From Flavobacterium limi (GTDB taxonomy: Bacteria > Bacteroidota > Bacteroidia > Flavobacteriales > Flavobacteriaceae): 64,000 bases of DNA. Shown one piece after another: positions 17,443-26,652 of this stretch; the stretch's first letter is position 1; every line of letters begins with the position of its first letter. The position numbers and the translations under genes were made by a program. The stretch lies in the NCBI RefSeq assembly GCF_010645075.1, contig NZ_JAADZV010000001.1, forward strand, positions 248,001 to 312,000, given 5' to 3'. The notes under the pieces are model-generated. The model saw only the letters and a program-made list of their open reading frames with translations, had not been told where the DNA came from and made no database searches.

Positions 17443-18237
17443 ATGAAAACAAAAATAAACAAACTGATTCTTTTGCTTTTGACAGTATTCGCAATCTCCT
17501 GCAGCAGTGATAATGATAATGATCCGCCAGAAGAAGTTACTCCGGCTTATTTGCTGACAAAATCTTCAAGCGTTGCTTCATTTAATACATACACATATAA
17601 TAATGCGAATAAATTGATCACGATTGATGGCACAGACGGTTCCTTTACATCAAGTTTCAATAGTACTTTGACATACGATTCTAATGGCAAAATTCAGGAA
17701 GAGCTCAAAATCGTTTCAGCTTTATTTTCAACACCATCATACACCAGAATTACTTATAGTTATGATACTCAGGGAAGGCTGACAGAGAAAAAGTATGCTC
17801 AGAATTCTACGGCGACTCCGGCAATATACGATCACAAACAAAGCCTTATTTTTGAATATAATGGGAATACAGTTACTCAAAAATTAATGATGAAAGGAAG
17901 TACATTGCCCAATAGCAGGACTGTTTTTGAGTATGACAAAAAAGGAAACGTAACAAAAAGCACTTTTTATAACAAAATAGATTCGAATACGCCTGATGGA
18001 TTGTTCTTTTATTCGCATTCTTATACGTATGATACTAAACCGAATCCTGAAATTTCCCTGCCCTCAGAATACAGGTTTCCGAATTCATCAAAAAATAATC
18101 CCATAAAAGATATAGAAACATATAATTCAGACGCTCCGACAACTGCTGAGATAGTGTATGAGTTTAATGAAGGCGGATATCCAAAAAAGAAAACGCAATC
18201 GGGTTTGATAAGTACTTATGAGTATAAAAAGCTGTAA
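17443..18237 (+). CDS. Lipoprotein with YD-repeat-like motifs
   Basis: A 264-residue lipoprotein (lipobox AISC, Cys at 20, then SSDNDNDPP). The body has several Tyr-Asp repeat-like units (LTYDSNGKIQEEL, YSYDTQGRLTEKKY, FEYDKKGNVTKSTF, YEFNEGGYPKKKT) like those of RHS/YD proteins and of flavobacterial DUF4595-type lipoproteins. Probably a beta-sheet surface protein; the function is unknown. Monocistronic, closed by a strong two-way terminator. Confidence 0.75.
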   Translation: MKTKINKLILLLLTVFAISCSSDNDNDPPEEVTPAYLLTKSSSVASFNTYTYNNANKLITIDGTDGSFTSSFNSTLTYDSNGKIQEELKIVSALFSTPSYTRITYSYDTQGRLTEKKYAQNSTATPAIYDHKQSLIFEYNGNTVTQKLMMKGSTLPNSRTVFEYDKKGNVTKSTFYNKIDSNTPDGLFFYSHSYTYDTKPNPEISLPSEYRFPNSSKNNPIKDIETYNSDAPTTAEIVYEFNEGGYPKKKTQSGLISTYEYKKL

Positions 18238-18243
18238 AATATA

Positions 18244-18283
18244 AAAATCGGAACTCTGTAAAAAATAGAGTTCCGATTTTTTT
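18244..18283. terminator. Bidirectional terminator between convergent genes
   Basis: Perfect 14-bp stem (18244-18257 with 18267-18280) with A and T runs on both sides, between the plus-strand YD lipoprotein and the minus-strand AztD-like gene. Confidence 0.9.
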
Positions 18284-18303
18284 AATTACTATTCGTAAGA
18301 TAA

Positions 18304-19524
18304 TTAGTGGCTGTGGCTTTCGCTGTTTTCATGACCAATAACCGTAATCATATAAGGCGTAGCTGAAACCTTTGTTTTTTTGATGGCCAGCGTAGCAAGA
18401 TTCAATTGCAATAATTCTCCGGTTGTTGGCGAAGTAATATAAGCAAATCGTTCTGTAACCGCCATTTGAGGTTTTAAAGTTGCATCGGTCGCTGTTTCAG
18501 CAGTCGCTTTAGTTTCTTTTTCTAACTGAAGACTGTTGATATTATAAAGTTTTAATTCTCCCGAAAATAAAAGAACGGCTAATTTCTTGCGATCATAACT
18601 GGTTTTGCATTGCATAATGCCTGTGTTCTGAATAATAGGTTTGATGGTGCTGTTGACCACATCAATTAAATAAGCTCCTTTTGCAGCTGTATAACCAATG
18701 AATTTTCCAGAAGAAGCAGTTTCTAAAATACTTCCAAACCAAGCCGTTCCAAAATCTTCAGGAAGTGCGATTAATTTCTGGTTTCCGTTGCTTTCTACAA
18801 CCAGAACGCCGCTCGCTGAACCAAAAACAGCGTAAACCCCGTCTGAAGCATTTCCATGGATTCCTTTTGTAGCAAGTTTAGCGGCAAAAAGAGTTTTTCC
18901 GGTGTTGTCAATGACTTTTACTTTTTCAGGAAGTGATCCTGTAACCGAATTGTCTTTTTCGGTAATAGCGTAAGTTCCATTTGCAAAAGTTGCCATTGCA
19001 CCATGATGCGCCAGTAATCCTGCATTTATGTTCTTAAATGTTGCTCCGGTTTTATTTACATCTGCTTCTTTACCAACGGAAAGAGTTCCGTCGCCGTCGT
19101 TAAAAGTCAGGATTTCGCCAATTTTACTTTTAAAATGGGTTGGTTTTGATGAACTTCCGGCCAAAAGACCAAATTTTGGAACGTCATCAATATCCACGTG
19201 ATCACCGTGCATTTCGAGTCCGCTGTCAAATGTTTCTGTGAAATTATTATCTCTGTGAATAATTCCCGCAAAACGCCCGGATTCTGTAGTGTACAAAGAC
19301 GATTTAGGAAATTTTGCCGTAAAAGAACTGATTTTATCTTCATGCGGATCAAAAAGCGTCAGGGCAGTCGTTTTTTCATCCGAAAGTAAAATTCTGATAT
19401 AAGTGTGTTCTTCTGAAGTGTCGTCGTGATCATGGTCGTCATGATTGTCATCGTCGTTGCTGCACGAAACGGCAAAAATGGACAATGCGAATAAAAAAAG
19501 CAGTCTGTAAAAATTGTTTTTCAT
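18304..19524 (-). CDS. AztD-like zinc metallochaperone lipoprotein
   Basis: A 406-residue lipoprotein (lipobox AVSC, Cys at 21) with an Asp/His-rich metal-binding tail DNHDDHDHDDTSEEH after the anchor and another at the C-terminus (GHENSESHSH). The body looks like a beta-propeller with motifs I associate with the zinc chaperone AztD: MHGDHVDIDD, PTHFKSKIGEILTFNDGDG and LLAHHGAMATF. AztD normally hands zinc to an AztABC transporter; none is in this window. It is the last gene of the operon, after a TonB receptor and two DUF4625-like lipoproteins, fitting zinc capture in the periplasm. Family assignment is from memory of motifs. Confidence 0.72.
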   Translation of the reverse strand: MKNNFYRLLFLFALSIFAVSCSNDDDNHDDHDHDDTSEEHTYIRILLSDEKTTALTLFDPHEDKISSFTAKFPKSSLYTTESGRFAGIIHRDNNFTETFDSGLEMHGDHVDIDDVPKFGLLAGSSSKPTHFKSKIGEILTFNDGDGTLSVGKEADVNKTGATFKNINAGLLAHHGAMATFANGTYAITEKDNSVTGSLPEKVKVIDNTGKTLFAAKLATKGIHGNASDGVYAVFGSASGVLVVESNGNQKLIALPEDFGTAWFGSILETASSGKFIGYTAAKGAYLIDVVNSTIKPIIQNTGIMQCKTSYDRKKLAVLLFSGELKLYNINSLQLEKETKATAETATDATLKPQMAVTERFAYITSPTTGELLQLNLATLAIKKTKVSATPYMITVIGHENSESHSH

Positions 19525-19574
19525 TGTAATAATGGTTTTAAATGTATAAATAATTCAATTTTGATGTGCCGGAT

Positions 19575-21782
19575 TTATCGTGAGACTGAAAACGGAATTC
19601 TCAACGATACAATAATATTCCGGCCGGCTTCCGGAAGTTCAATAAGGCGGTAAAAACTCGTGTGGTTTAAGTATTTTGTATTCAATAAATTCTGGACCTG
19701 AAAGCTAAGACTGATGTCCTGTTTCCCGGTTTTAACTTTGGTTCCAAAAGCAAGATTAAAAACATGACTTTCGGCTGTTTTCTTTTCCGGCGGAACAATA
19801 TTGTCCTGTTTTCCTGTAATGCGGTAATCAACAGAGAAATAAGCGTCTTTTAGAAAACCAATCTGAGGTTCATAATTCAGTCCGAACAAAACAGAAGGCG
19901 GCGGCGAAAACGGAAGCGTATATCCTTTTTTGTTTCCAGATTTTTGTTCGGAATACAAATATTCGGCAGCAATTTCGACACTTAAAGATTTGATGAAATA
20001 ATATCGCGTCTGCAATTCGGCACCGTAACGAAAGACCTTGCTTTGTTCGTATTCAAAAACCTGATTTCCTGCTCCGTAATAAATATCGTGCGATGAAGTT
20101 GGATTCAGATAAATGAAATTCGGGAAATAATTGACAAAAGGCGTCAGTTGAAAAGACCAGTTTTGCTGCTGCCATTCCATTCCCAAATCCAATTGATACG
20201 AACGTTCGGCATCCAGATTCGGATTTCCTTTTTCGAATCGGAAATAATGATAATTGACGCCGTTTGAAGCCAGTTCTTTGGCAATGGGCATTCTAAAACC
20301 CGAGCCTAAATTCGCTTTAAGCGAAAGATTTCCGGGATTGTAATTGACTCCCGTCGACCAGGTAAAACTGTTAAAGGTTTTGGTCAGATCTTCAGAACGC
20401 TGCAAATACTCCATTTGCGTCTGATTGTTTTCTGAAACCGGACTTTCAAACCAGTCGTAATACGATTTCATGTTGATTTTTCCGTAATCATAACGAACGG
20501 CGCCGTGCAGCAACCATTGGTCATTCAGTTCAATTTTATCATAAGCAAACAAACCGGCGTTGAATTGCGTGAAAGCCGGAATCAAAAAACTCCAACCGCC
20601 AATCGCATTTTCCTGTGCAGCTAAATTTGTTCCGATTGTGATTTGATGGCGGTTAACAGTAAATTCATCTTTAGCAGAAAACGACCAGACATCTTTATCA
20701 TATTGGCGTTCCAAACTTTCAGGCGCGTACATGTTTTCAGGATAAATTGCAGGCATATAGCCGTGATTGACGTAATGACTCCATTCTCTTCTAAAGTTTT
20801 TCTGAAAACCAATCTGCGTTTCAAAAGCATGATTTTTCAAATTAAAAGAAGTCGTATTACTCACTTTTAAATGATTCACCTGTTGATATGGCATCAGAAT
20901 ATCACGACTCGATTTGTCGTGTAAATCCAGATCGACATTTCTTGGTTCGAGTCCGTGCGCATTAGCGAAAAATCCGCTTTTGGTGTGAACGTTGCTGAAA
21001 TAAAAAACCGACTTTAAATTTTCTCCCGAATAGCCCGTGCTCAAATGCAAATCAAGTTCCCGACCGGCCGTATTGCGCAGATGATTTTTGTACAGCGGAA
21101 CCGAATAGCTGTACACGTGAACCTTATCAGTCGGAACCCGATAATCGCCATAATCCATTGTTGTGACGCGTGAATCGAAGAACCAGTTTTCATTTCTTCC
21201 AAATAAATTAAAAGAACTTCCAAACTGCGCATTATTGCTTTTTCCGACAAGATCAACGCTTCCGCCAAAACTATTTTGGGACGGAAGAGGAAGCGGTTTA
21301 ATATTCACCGCCCCGCCCACAGCATCAGATCCGTAGATAAATGAAGAAGGTCCTTTTATGATTTCAACACGATTTACCGCATATTGATCGATTTCCAGAC
21401 CATGATCGGCGCCCCATTGCTGGCCTTCATGTTTCAGACCGTTTTCGACTACAATCACCTGATTGAAACTCAAACCCCGAATCAGCGGTTTTGAACCTCC
21501 CGAACCAATCAAAATTGTTTTGATTCCCGGTAATCGCTGCAAAGACTGCATCAGGCTTCCGCCAAGATTCCGCTGAATGAAACTATTGTTCACTGTTTCT
21601 ACATTCAGCGATTCTTCTTTTTTGCGTTTTTCGGCTGCATTTCCACTGACTAAAACTTCGTTCAGTTCTTTGATTTCAGTTTTTTTTTGTGAAGGCTTCT
21701 TTTGAGAAACAACTTCAGCTGAAAATAATAAGCCGATGAGTAAAAAACAATTTTTCCAATAAATGGATTTGGCATTCTTCAT
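19575..21782 (-). CDS. TonB-dependent receptor, probable zinc uptake
   Basis: A 735-residue outer-membrane receptor: signal peptide (1-26), short linker, plug domain (about 45-160, with SLQRLPGIKTI, IRGLSFNQVIVVENG and VEIIKGPSSFIYGSDAVGGAVNI) and a 22-strand-type barrel ending in IIVSLRIPFSVSR. It lacks the N-terminal carboxypeptidase-like domain of SusC proteins. The plug segment HEGQQWGADHGLEIDQYA places His and Asp near the substrate path. Neighbours with His-rich and AztD-like sequence suggest a metal, most likely zinc; copper is an alternative. It lies 10 bp after the 156-residue lipoprotein gene. Confidence 0.85.
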   Translation of the reverse strand: MKNAKSIYWKNCFLLIGLLFSAEVVSQKKPSQKKTEIKELNEVLVSGNAAEKRKKEESLNVETVNNSFIQRNLGGSLMQSLQRLPGIKTILIGSGGSKPLIRGLSFNQVIVVENGLKHEGQQWGADHGLEIDQYAVNRVEIIKGPSSFIYGSDAVGGAVNIKPLPLPSQNSFGGSVDLVGKSNNAQFGSSFNLFGRNENWFFDSRVTTMDYGDYRVPTDKVHVYSYSVPLYKNHLRNTAGRELDLHLSTGYSGENLKSVFYFSNVHTKSGFFANAHGLEPRNVDLDLHDKSSRDILMPYQQVNHLKVSNTTSFNLKNHAFETQIGFQKNFRREWSHYVNHGYMPAIYPENMYAPESLERQYDKDVWSFSAKDEFTVNRHQITIGTNLAAQENAIGGWSFLIPAFTQFNAGLFAYDKIELNDQWLLHGAVRYDYGKINMKSYYDWFESPVSENNQTQMEYLQRSEDLTKTFNSFTWSTGVNYNPGNLSLKANLGSGFRMPIAKELASNGVNYHYFRFEKGNPNLDAERSYQLDLGMEWQQQNWSFQLTPFVNYFPNFIYLNPTSSHDIYYGAGNQVFEYEQSKVFRYGAELQTRYYFIKSLSVEIAAEYLYSEQKSGNKKGYTLPFSPPPSVLFGLNYEPQIGFLKDAYFSVDYRITGKQDNIVPPEKKTAESHVFNLAFGTKVKTGKQDISLSFQVQNLLNTKYLNHTSFYRLIELPEAGRNIIVSLRIPFSVSR

Positions 21783-21792
21783 TAAATCCGAT

Positions 21793-22263
21793 TTATAAAA
21801 TTTTAATACTTAAACCTTTCAGCGTCTGCCAGCCTTCTTTATCTGTAAGGCGAATCATAAAATGATAATCTCCGGGATCAACATCTGCAGGAATCGTGAT
21901 TTGTGCCGTAGCTTCATAGCTTTTTACACCATCCGGAATAGTGTAATTGTTGATGAAAAGCATCGGTTTTACAGGTTTTTTTACGGCATCCATTTCACAG
22001 CTTTCGACTTCTGTACTGTGCGTGTGATGATCAAAATTGTGATGAATATCAAGGCTATACGAACCAAGCGCGGCATTATCATTAAAAACGGCTTTAAAAG
22101 TGACGGTCTGACCGCGCCCGATTGTACTGCACTGAACAGGAAAAGCATCTGCTGCTGAAATGTTAATTACAGGATATTCAGTATCAATTTCTTTATTATC
22201 GCTGGAGCAGGAGATTATAAATGCAAACATTAAAACGCCTGCCATAAATTTTATCTTTTTCAT
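21793..22263 (-). CDS. DUF4625-like lipoprotein, His-rich
   Basis: A 156-residue lipoprotein (lipobox FIISC, Cys at 19) with one Ig-like beta domain of the DUF4625 type. A histidine cluster, DIHHNFDHHTHSTEVESCE, near residues 73-91 holds five His, Asp/Glu and a Cys, well suited to bind a metal ion. It lies 14 bp after the longer DUF4625-like gene and just before the TonB receptor gene. A role as surface or periplasmic metal-binding partner of the receptor is inferred. Confidence 0.75.
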   Translation of the reverse strand: MKKIKFMAGVLMFAFIISCSSDNKEIDTEYPVINISAADAFPVQCSTIGRGQTVTFKAVFNDNAALGSYSLDIHHNFDHHTHSTEVESCEMDAVKKPVKPMLFINNYTIPDGVKSYEATAQITIPADVDPGDYHFMIRLTDKEGWQTLKGLSIKIL

Positions 22264-22277
22264 ATTTTATGATTTAA

Positions 22278-23204
22278 TTAAAGGGCAAAAGGAAGCTCAA
22301 CAGACTGTGAAAAATTGATATTGTAGGTTGTATTTTTATACAAAACCAGAAAAGTATAATTGCCTGTTGCCCATGATTTATTAGCAATTAAGTCTTGCTG
22401 AACAGGGACATGATTATCTTTTGCAACACCAATTTTCAGGGTTGGAGTGTCTCTGGTAAATTCGGTTCCATTCCACGGAATATTTGAAAATTCGCCGGTT
22501 TCTGTCTTGTTTTTATGTTCAAAAACATCATACACTATCACTTTTTTAAAGTCAATCTGATCCACACTTTCCGGGCTGTGTTTTGCATTTTTGTTGATTA
22601 AAAGCAGGTACATAATTCCGTCTCCTTTTACGCCTTGAAGCGTTACCTGCGAACTGAAAATGTCGTTGTTTTTGAATTTAGCTTCAGGATCAGAAAACTT
22701 GCCTTTTCTGTACAGAAAATTGTCGTTCAGAAAAACCGTCAATACCGAAGCCACCGGTTTTACAGGCAGGTTTTCGGGTTTGTAAATCGTTAAGTTTTTC
22801 TTGATTTCCAGTTTTGTTCCGTTTTTATCATTTACGATAATGATGAAATCGTATTTCCCTTCTGCCGCATCTTCCGGGATATCAAAATGTTTGTGAACGG
22901 TTGCGTTTTTGGCATCGGCATATTGTGTCCATGTAATTTCATGCGACCAGACTTTGGAATACGTTTCGGTAGCTCTTTGCGCAATTTTTACCTGTACATT
23001 TTCGATTTTGTCGCCCGCTGTTACTTCTGCATTAAAATGAAAATCCTCACCAATAGTTCCGGTTTCATTGTTGCCAAGACCCAATTCGATTTTGTCAATT
23101 GTGGGAATTGCTTTTTCGGGTTCAGCATCGTTATCGTCGTTGCTGCAGCTTGTAAAAGCAATTGCCGCAAAGAGATAGGTCAGAATTAGTTTTGTTGTTT
23201 TCAT
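22278..23204 (-). CDS. DUF4625-like lipoprotein, two-domain
   Basis: A 308-residue lipoprotein (lipobox AIAFTSC). The first part (about 30-145) resembles DUF4625, including the line IPEDAAEGKYDFIIIVNDKNGTKLE that parallels IPADVDPGDYHFMIRLTDKEG in the shorter neighbour; the second half is a separate beta-rich domain with scattered His (HSPESVD, FEHKNK, KDNHVPVQ). An upstream ATG at 23222 would add MIKSEK, but the signal peptide starts at the ATG at 23204, which is preferred. Part of the predicted zinc operon; function otherwise unknown. Confidence 0.72.
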   Translation of the reverse strand: MKTTKLILTYLFAAIAFTSCSNDDNDAEPEKAIPTIDKIELGLGNNETGTIGEDFHFNAEVTAGDKIENVQVKIAQRATETYSKVWSHEITWTQYADAKNATVHKHFDIPEDAAEGKYDFIIIVNDKNGTKLEIKKNLTIYKPENLPVKPVASVLTVFLNDNFLYRKGKFSDPEAKFKNNDIFSSQVTLQGVKGDGIMYLLLINKNAKHSPESVDQIDFKKVIVYDVFEHKNKTETGEFSNIPWNGTEFTRDTPTLKIGVAKDNHVPVQQDLIANKSWATGNYTFLVLYKNTTYNINFSQSVELPFAL

Positions 23205-23574
23205 TTTTTCTGATTTGATCATTTTTATAAAGAATTAATTGGATTACAAAAGGCGGTGCGTACCGATTATTATTCGGCAAACACCTTAAATACAAGCCAC
23301 TTCAAGTCAGCACCTTTTGGTTTAGAACTGGCGTAAATGAATGTTTTTGATAAAAAAGACTGAAGTTTTTTTGTAAACGAATGCAGAATCTAGACAGAAA
23401 ATCTAATTTTTCTGCGAAAATAAATTGCTGACTGAATTTGTTTTTAGGATTTGAAAAGATTAAAAAGCGAAAGATTCTCTTTTACGAAATTCCTGTAAAA
23501 GCTGTTTAATAATCCCTGAATAAACGAAACACAGTTCTGCGCCGAATTAGCCGGTAATCAGAATACAAAAAATA
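23205..23574. other. Intergenic gap inside the zinc operon, nothing seen
   Basis: A 370-bp gap between the small His/Cys membrane-protein gene and the first DUF4625-like gene. I see no open frame with a credible start, no clear hairpin and no TAnnTTTG promoter on the minus strand. A cryptic promoter, or a gene remnant, cannot be excluded. Confidence 0.5.
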
Positions 23575-23925
23575 CTAAAGGGTGAGAGGAGGGGCGCGAA
23601 GTGAGAATAGCGAACCCTTAAAAACTAAGAAATATTGCTCGTTGTAAAACAGAATGTGTTTTACAACGGGAATGCTTTTAAAAAAAGTAAAAACACCAAA
23701 TTCAAACGTACCAACAGCACTGAATTTAAAATCGCAAATCGAACATTTATGAAACGAATGAAGTTTTGCCTTGAATTCTGGCTTTTCTGAAACCGAAAAT
23801 TCTATTTTCTCTTTTGATGAATGCGGATCCAGAATGTGCTCATACGAATGGATTGCCGGAAAAAGTATTGCGAACAATACGATAAGCGGCATTAGAAGAT
23901 TTATGAATTTAATTTTCTTTTTCAT
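23575..23925 (-). CDS. Small membrane protein with His/Cys metal motif
   Basis: A 116-residue protein with one N-terminal hydrophobic segment (INLLMPLIVLFAILFPAIH) and a metal-ligand-like motif HSFHKCSICDF near residues 56-66, plus HSYEH. It resembles the short DUF2946-like proteins that precede TonB metal receptors, but the family is uncertain. It is the first gene after the operator/promoter at 23969-24021, so it is probably induced with the uptake operon. A second hydrophobic stretch lies near residues 72-100. Confidence 0.6.
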   Translation of the reverse strand: MKKKIKFINLLMPLIVLFAILFPAIHSYEHILDPHSSKEKIEFSVSEKPEFKAKLHSFHKCSICDFKFSAVGTFEFGVFTFFKSIPVVKHILFYNEQYFLVFKGSLFSLRAPPLTL

Positions 23926-23968
23926 TCGTGAAGACTGACTTCTGGATGAGATTTTTTATGCTATTTAA

Positions 23969-24021
23969 TGCAATAGAGTTGCAAATATAAAAATCTTATT
24001 CTTAAATGCAATATTGTTGCG
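23969..24021 (-). promoter_or_regulatory. Promoter with two Fur/Zur-type operators
   Basis: Two palindromes, TGCAATAGAGTTGCA (23969-23983) and TGCAATATTGTTGCG (24007-24021), share TGCAA-N5-TTGC and start 38 bp apart. On the minus strand TTG (24011-24009), 19 nt and TATATTTG (23989-23982) form a consensus promoter; one palindrome covers the -33 box, the other abuts and overlaps the -10 box. Binding of a repressor at both would block transcription. TGCAA-N5-TTGCA palindromes are used by Fur-superfamily regulators such as Nur; with these genes a Zur-like repressor is the best guess. Confidence 0.7.
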
Positions 24022-24028
24022 GTAATTG

Positions 24029-24060
24029 TTTGTGAAAAATCATCGATTTTGTTATTTTAG
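24029..24060 (+). promoter_or_regulatory. Predicted promoter of the M1 peptidase gene
   Basis: TTTG (24029-24032), 20 nt and TATTTTAG (24053-24060), 24 nt upstream of the ATG at 24085. The last base of the -10 box deviates less than the penultimate. It starts 8 bp from the operator at 24007-24021, so the zinc-type repressor might also touch this promoter. Confidence 0.4.
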
Positions 24061-24084
24061 CGAATATTATATTCCTCCAAATAA

Positions 24085-26652
24085 ATGAAAATTCTTCATA
24101 GCTTTCTTGTCTTTTTTATAATTACAACAATTGGTTTTTCGCAATCCAAACAAAAACTGATTGTAGAAAATGGCGTTTCTGAGCAAATGGCTATTTTTCG
24201 AAAACACCAGATTTCAGATATTAAATACGGATTGTCTTTTGAAATTCCGAATCAGAAAAGTGAAAATATCAACTCCAGCCTCACTTTAAGTTTAACTTTA
24301 TCCGATTTGAGTGAGCCGCTGATTTTAGATTTTAAAGAGAATTCCCAGAACATAAAATCAGTTGCTGCAAACGGAAAAACCATTGCTATTGTTCATGAAA
24401 AAGGGCATATTGTAATTCCGGCTGAAACTTTGGTTTCAGGACAAAATACGATTGCAATTTCATTCATTGCCGGAAATTTATCTTTAAACCGAAACGATGA
24501 TTTCTTATATACTTTATTAGTTCCCGACCGGGCGAGTACTTTGTTTCCGTGTTTTGACCAGCCGGATATTAAAGCGACTTATAAATTAAGTCTGATTGTC
24601 CCAAAAGACTGGAAGGTTTTGGCTGGTGCCGAAGTAAAAGAGAAAACCCAAAAAGGCGATTTTATAGCTTATACTTTTGGAGAATCTGACAAAATGAGTA
24701 CGTATTTGTTTTCGTTTGTAGCCGGAAAATTCAATAGTGTTACGCAAAAAACCGGTTTAGAAATGACTTTTTTATACCGGGAAAATGATCCCCGGAAAAT
24801 AGAAAGCAGCAGGGATACGATTTTCAATTTGCATCAACAATCTATAGACTTTTTAGAAAAATATACTAATTATAAGTTTCCTTTTCAGAAGCTCGATTTT
24901 GCTTCGATTCCGGTTTTTCAGTATGGCGGAATGGAACATGTTGGTGCGATTCAGTATCGTGAATCGACTTTGTTTCTGGACAACAGCGCAACCGATACTG
25001 AAAAGTTAAACCGTGCGAAACTCATTGCACACGAAACCTCTCACATGTGGTTTGGTGATCTGGTAACGATGAAATGGTTTGATGATGTGTGGATGAAAGA
25101 GGTTTTTGCCAATTTTATGGCAGACAAAATCATGAACCCGATTTTCCCGAAAGTCAATCATAACCTGCAGTTTTTTACGGCGCATTATGGCAGCGCTTAC
25201 GCGGAAGACCGGTCTTTGGGAACACATCCTATAAAACAGCATCTGGCAAATTTAAAAGATGCCGGCTCGCTTTACGGAAGTATCATTTACAACAAAGCAC
25301 CAATTATGATGCGCCAACTGGAAGCTTCGATGGGAAAAGAACCTTTTCAGAAGGGAATCCAAAAATACATTCAGAAATATGCCAACGACAATGCCGACTG
25401 GAATAACTTAGTTGAAATTCTGGACGATGAAACGCCTTTGGATATGAAGAAATGGAGTGAAGTCTGGGTCAATAAATCCGGAAGGGCTATTTTCTCTGAT
25501 AAAATTGAATTGGATAAGAACAATAAAATTAAAAACTTTGAAATTAGTCAGAAAGCAGAAGATGGTTCGGAAAATATCTGGCCACAAATTTTTCAGATTG
25601 GTTTGGTTTATAAAAGCGAAGTAAAAGTATTAAATGCTCAGATTCAGGATAAAAACATTCAGTTAAAAGATGCTTTCGGACTTAAAAAACCGCTTGCCGT
25701 TATTTATAATTATAATGGTTTTGGGTACGGTGTTTTTCCGCTTGACGGGAATCATTTAAATTATATTTCGGGTTTAAAAGATGAGGTTGCAAGAGCATCA
25801 TCATACAGTAATCTTTATGAAAATATGTTGACTGGAAGTGTTTCTGTCGATCAGGCTTTTAATTGTTTTTTGAAAGGAATTCAATCGGAAGAAAATGAAT
25901 TGGTACTACGAATTATATCAGGAAATCTGAACATGATTTATTGGAGATTTTTGACAGAGAAGCAGCAAGACAAAGTTCAAAAACAGTTTACAGCTATTTT
26001 GTACGAGCGTTTGCAGGCTAATTTATCTGCGAATGTCAAAAAGACTTTATTCGGATTATTTAGCTCAATTGCTTACTCAGATTCCGCGAAAGCCAGATTA
26101 TTTCAGATCTGGAGCAAAGAAATTACGATTTCAGGTTTAAAATTAAACGAAGACGATTATACCAATATGGCAATGAATCTGGCGATTTTTAAACACGAAA
26201 AAGCCGATCAGATTTTGGTGAAAGCAAAAATGTCGATGACGAATCCTGATAAAATAAAACGATTTGAATTTCTGATGCCTTCGCTTTCTCAGGATGAAAA
26301 AGTTAGAAATGCTTTTGTGGAATCATTAAAAGATGATGCGAATCGGGAGAAAGAATCGTGGGTTTCGGTTGGTCTGGCGAATGTAAATCATCCGCTTCGT
26401 CAGGAAAGTGTCCAGAAATATATCAGATTTTCATTAGATTTGACAGAAGAAATTCAACGTACCGGAGATATTTTCTTTCCGAAAGACTGGCTGGATAATA
26501 CCATTGGGAAGTATTCGTCGAAATATGCTTTTGATGAAGTACAGCGCTTCTTAAAAGAAAACCCTAATTTTAGTCCGATTCTGAAACGTAAATTATTCAT
26601 GGCGACAGATTTGCTTTTTAAGGCACAAAACATTAAAAAAGAAACCGAATGA
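24085..26652 (+). CDS. M1-family aminopeptidase
   Basis: An 855-residue secreted zinc metallopeptidase with a signal peptide (1-19). The M1 exopeptidase motif appears as YGGMEHVGAIQYRE (GGMEH in place of GAMEN) and the zinc site as H316-E-T-S-H320 with the third ligand Glu339 in WMKEVFANF. The catalytic domain is followed by a long helical C-terminal region (about 540-855). It removes N-terminal residues from peptides, in the periplasm or outside. Its ATGA overlaps the next gene. The divergent zinc operon next door is suggestive for a zinc enzyme, but may be chance. Confidence 0.9.
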   Translation: MKILHSFLVFFIITTIGFSQSKQKLIVENGVSEQMAIFRKHQISDIKYGLSFEIPNQKSENINSSLTLSLTLSDLSEPLILDFKENSQNIKSVAANGKTIAIVHEKGHIVIPAETLVSGQNTIAISFIAGNLSLNRNDDFLYTLLVPDRASTLFPCFDQPDIKATYKLSLIVPKDWKVLAGAEVKEKTQKGDFIAYTFGESDKMSTYLFSFVAGKFNSVTQKTGLEMTFLYRENDPRKIESSRDTIFNLHQQSIDFLEKYTNYKFPFQKLDFASIPVFQYGGMEHVGAIQYRESTLFLDNSATDTEKLNRAKLIAHETSHMWFGDLVTMKWFDDVWMKEVFANFMADKIMNPIFPKVNHNLQFFTAHYGSAYAEDRSLGTHPIKQHLANLKDAGSLYGSIIYNKAPIMMRQLEASMGKEPFQKGIQKYIQKYANDNADWNNLVEILDDETPLDMKKWSEVWVNKSGRAIFSDKIELDKNNKIKNFEISQKAEDGSENIWPQIFQIGLVYKSEVKVLNAQIQDKNIQLKDAFGLKKPLAVIYNYNGFGYGVFPLDGNHLNYISGLKDEVARASSYSNLYENMLTGSVSVDQAFNCFLKGIQSEENELVLRIISGNLNMIYWRFLTEKQQDKVQKQFTAILYERLQANLSANVKKTLFGLFSSIAYSDSAKARLFQIWSKEITISGLKLNEDDYTNMAMNLAIFKHEKADQILVKAKMSMTNPDKIKRFEFLMPSLSQDEKVRNAFVESLKDDANREKESWVSVGLANVNHPLRQESVQKYIRFSLDLTEEIQRTGDIFFPKDWLDNTIGKYSSKYAFDEVQRFLKENPNFSPILKRKLFMATDLLFKAQNIKKETE

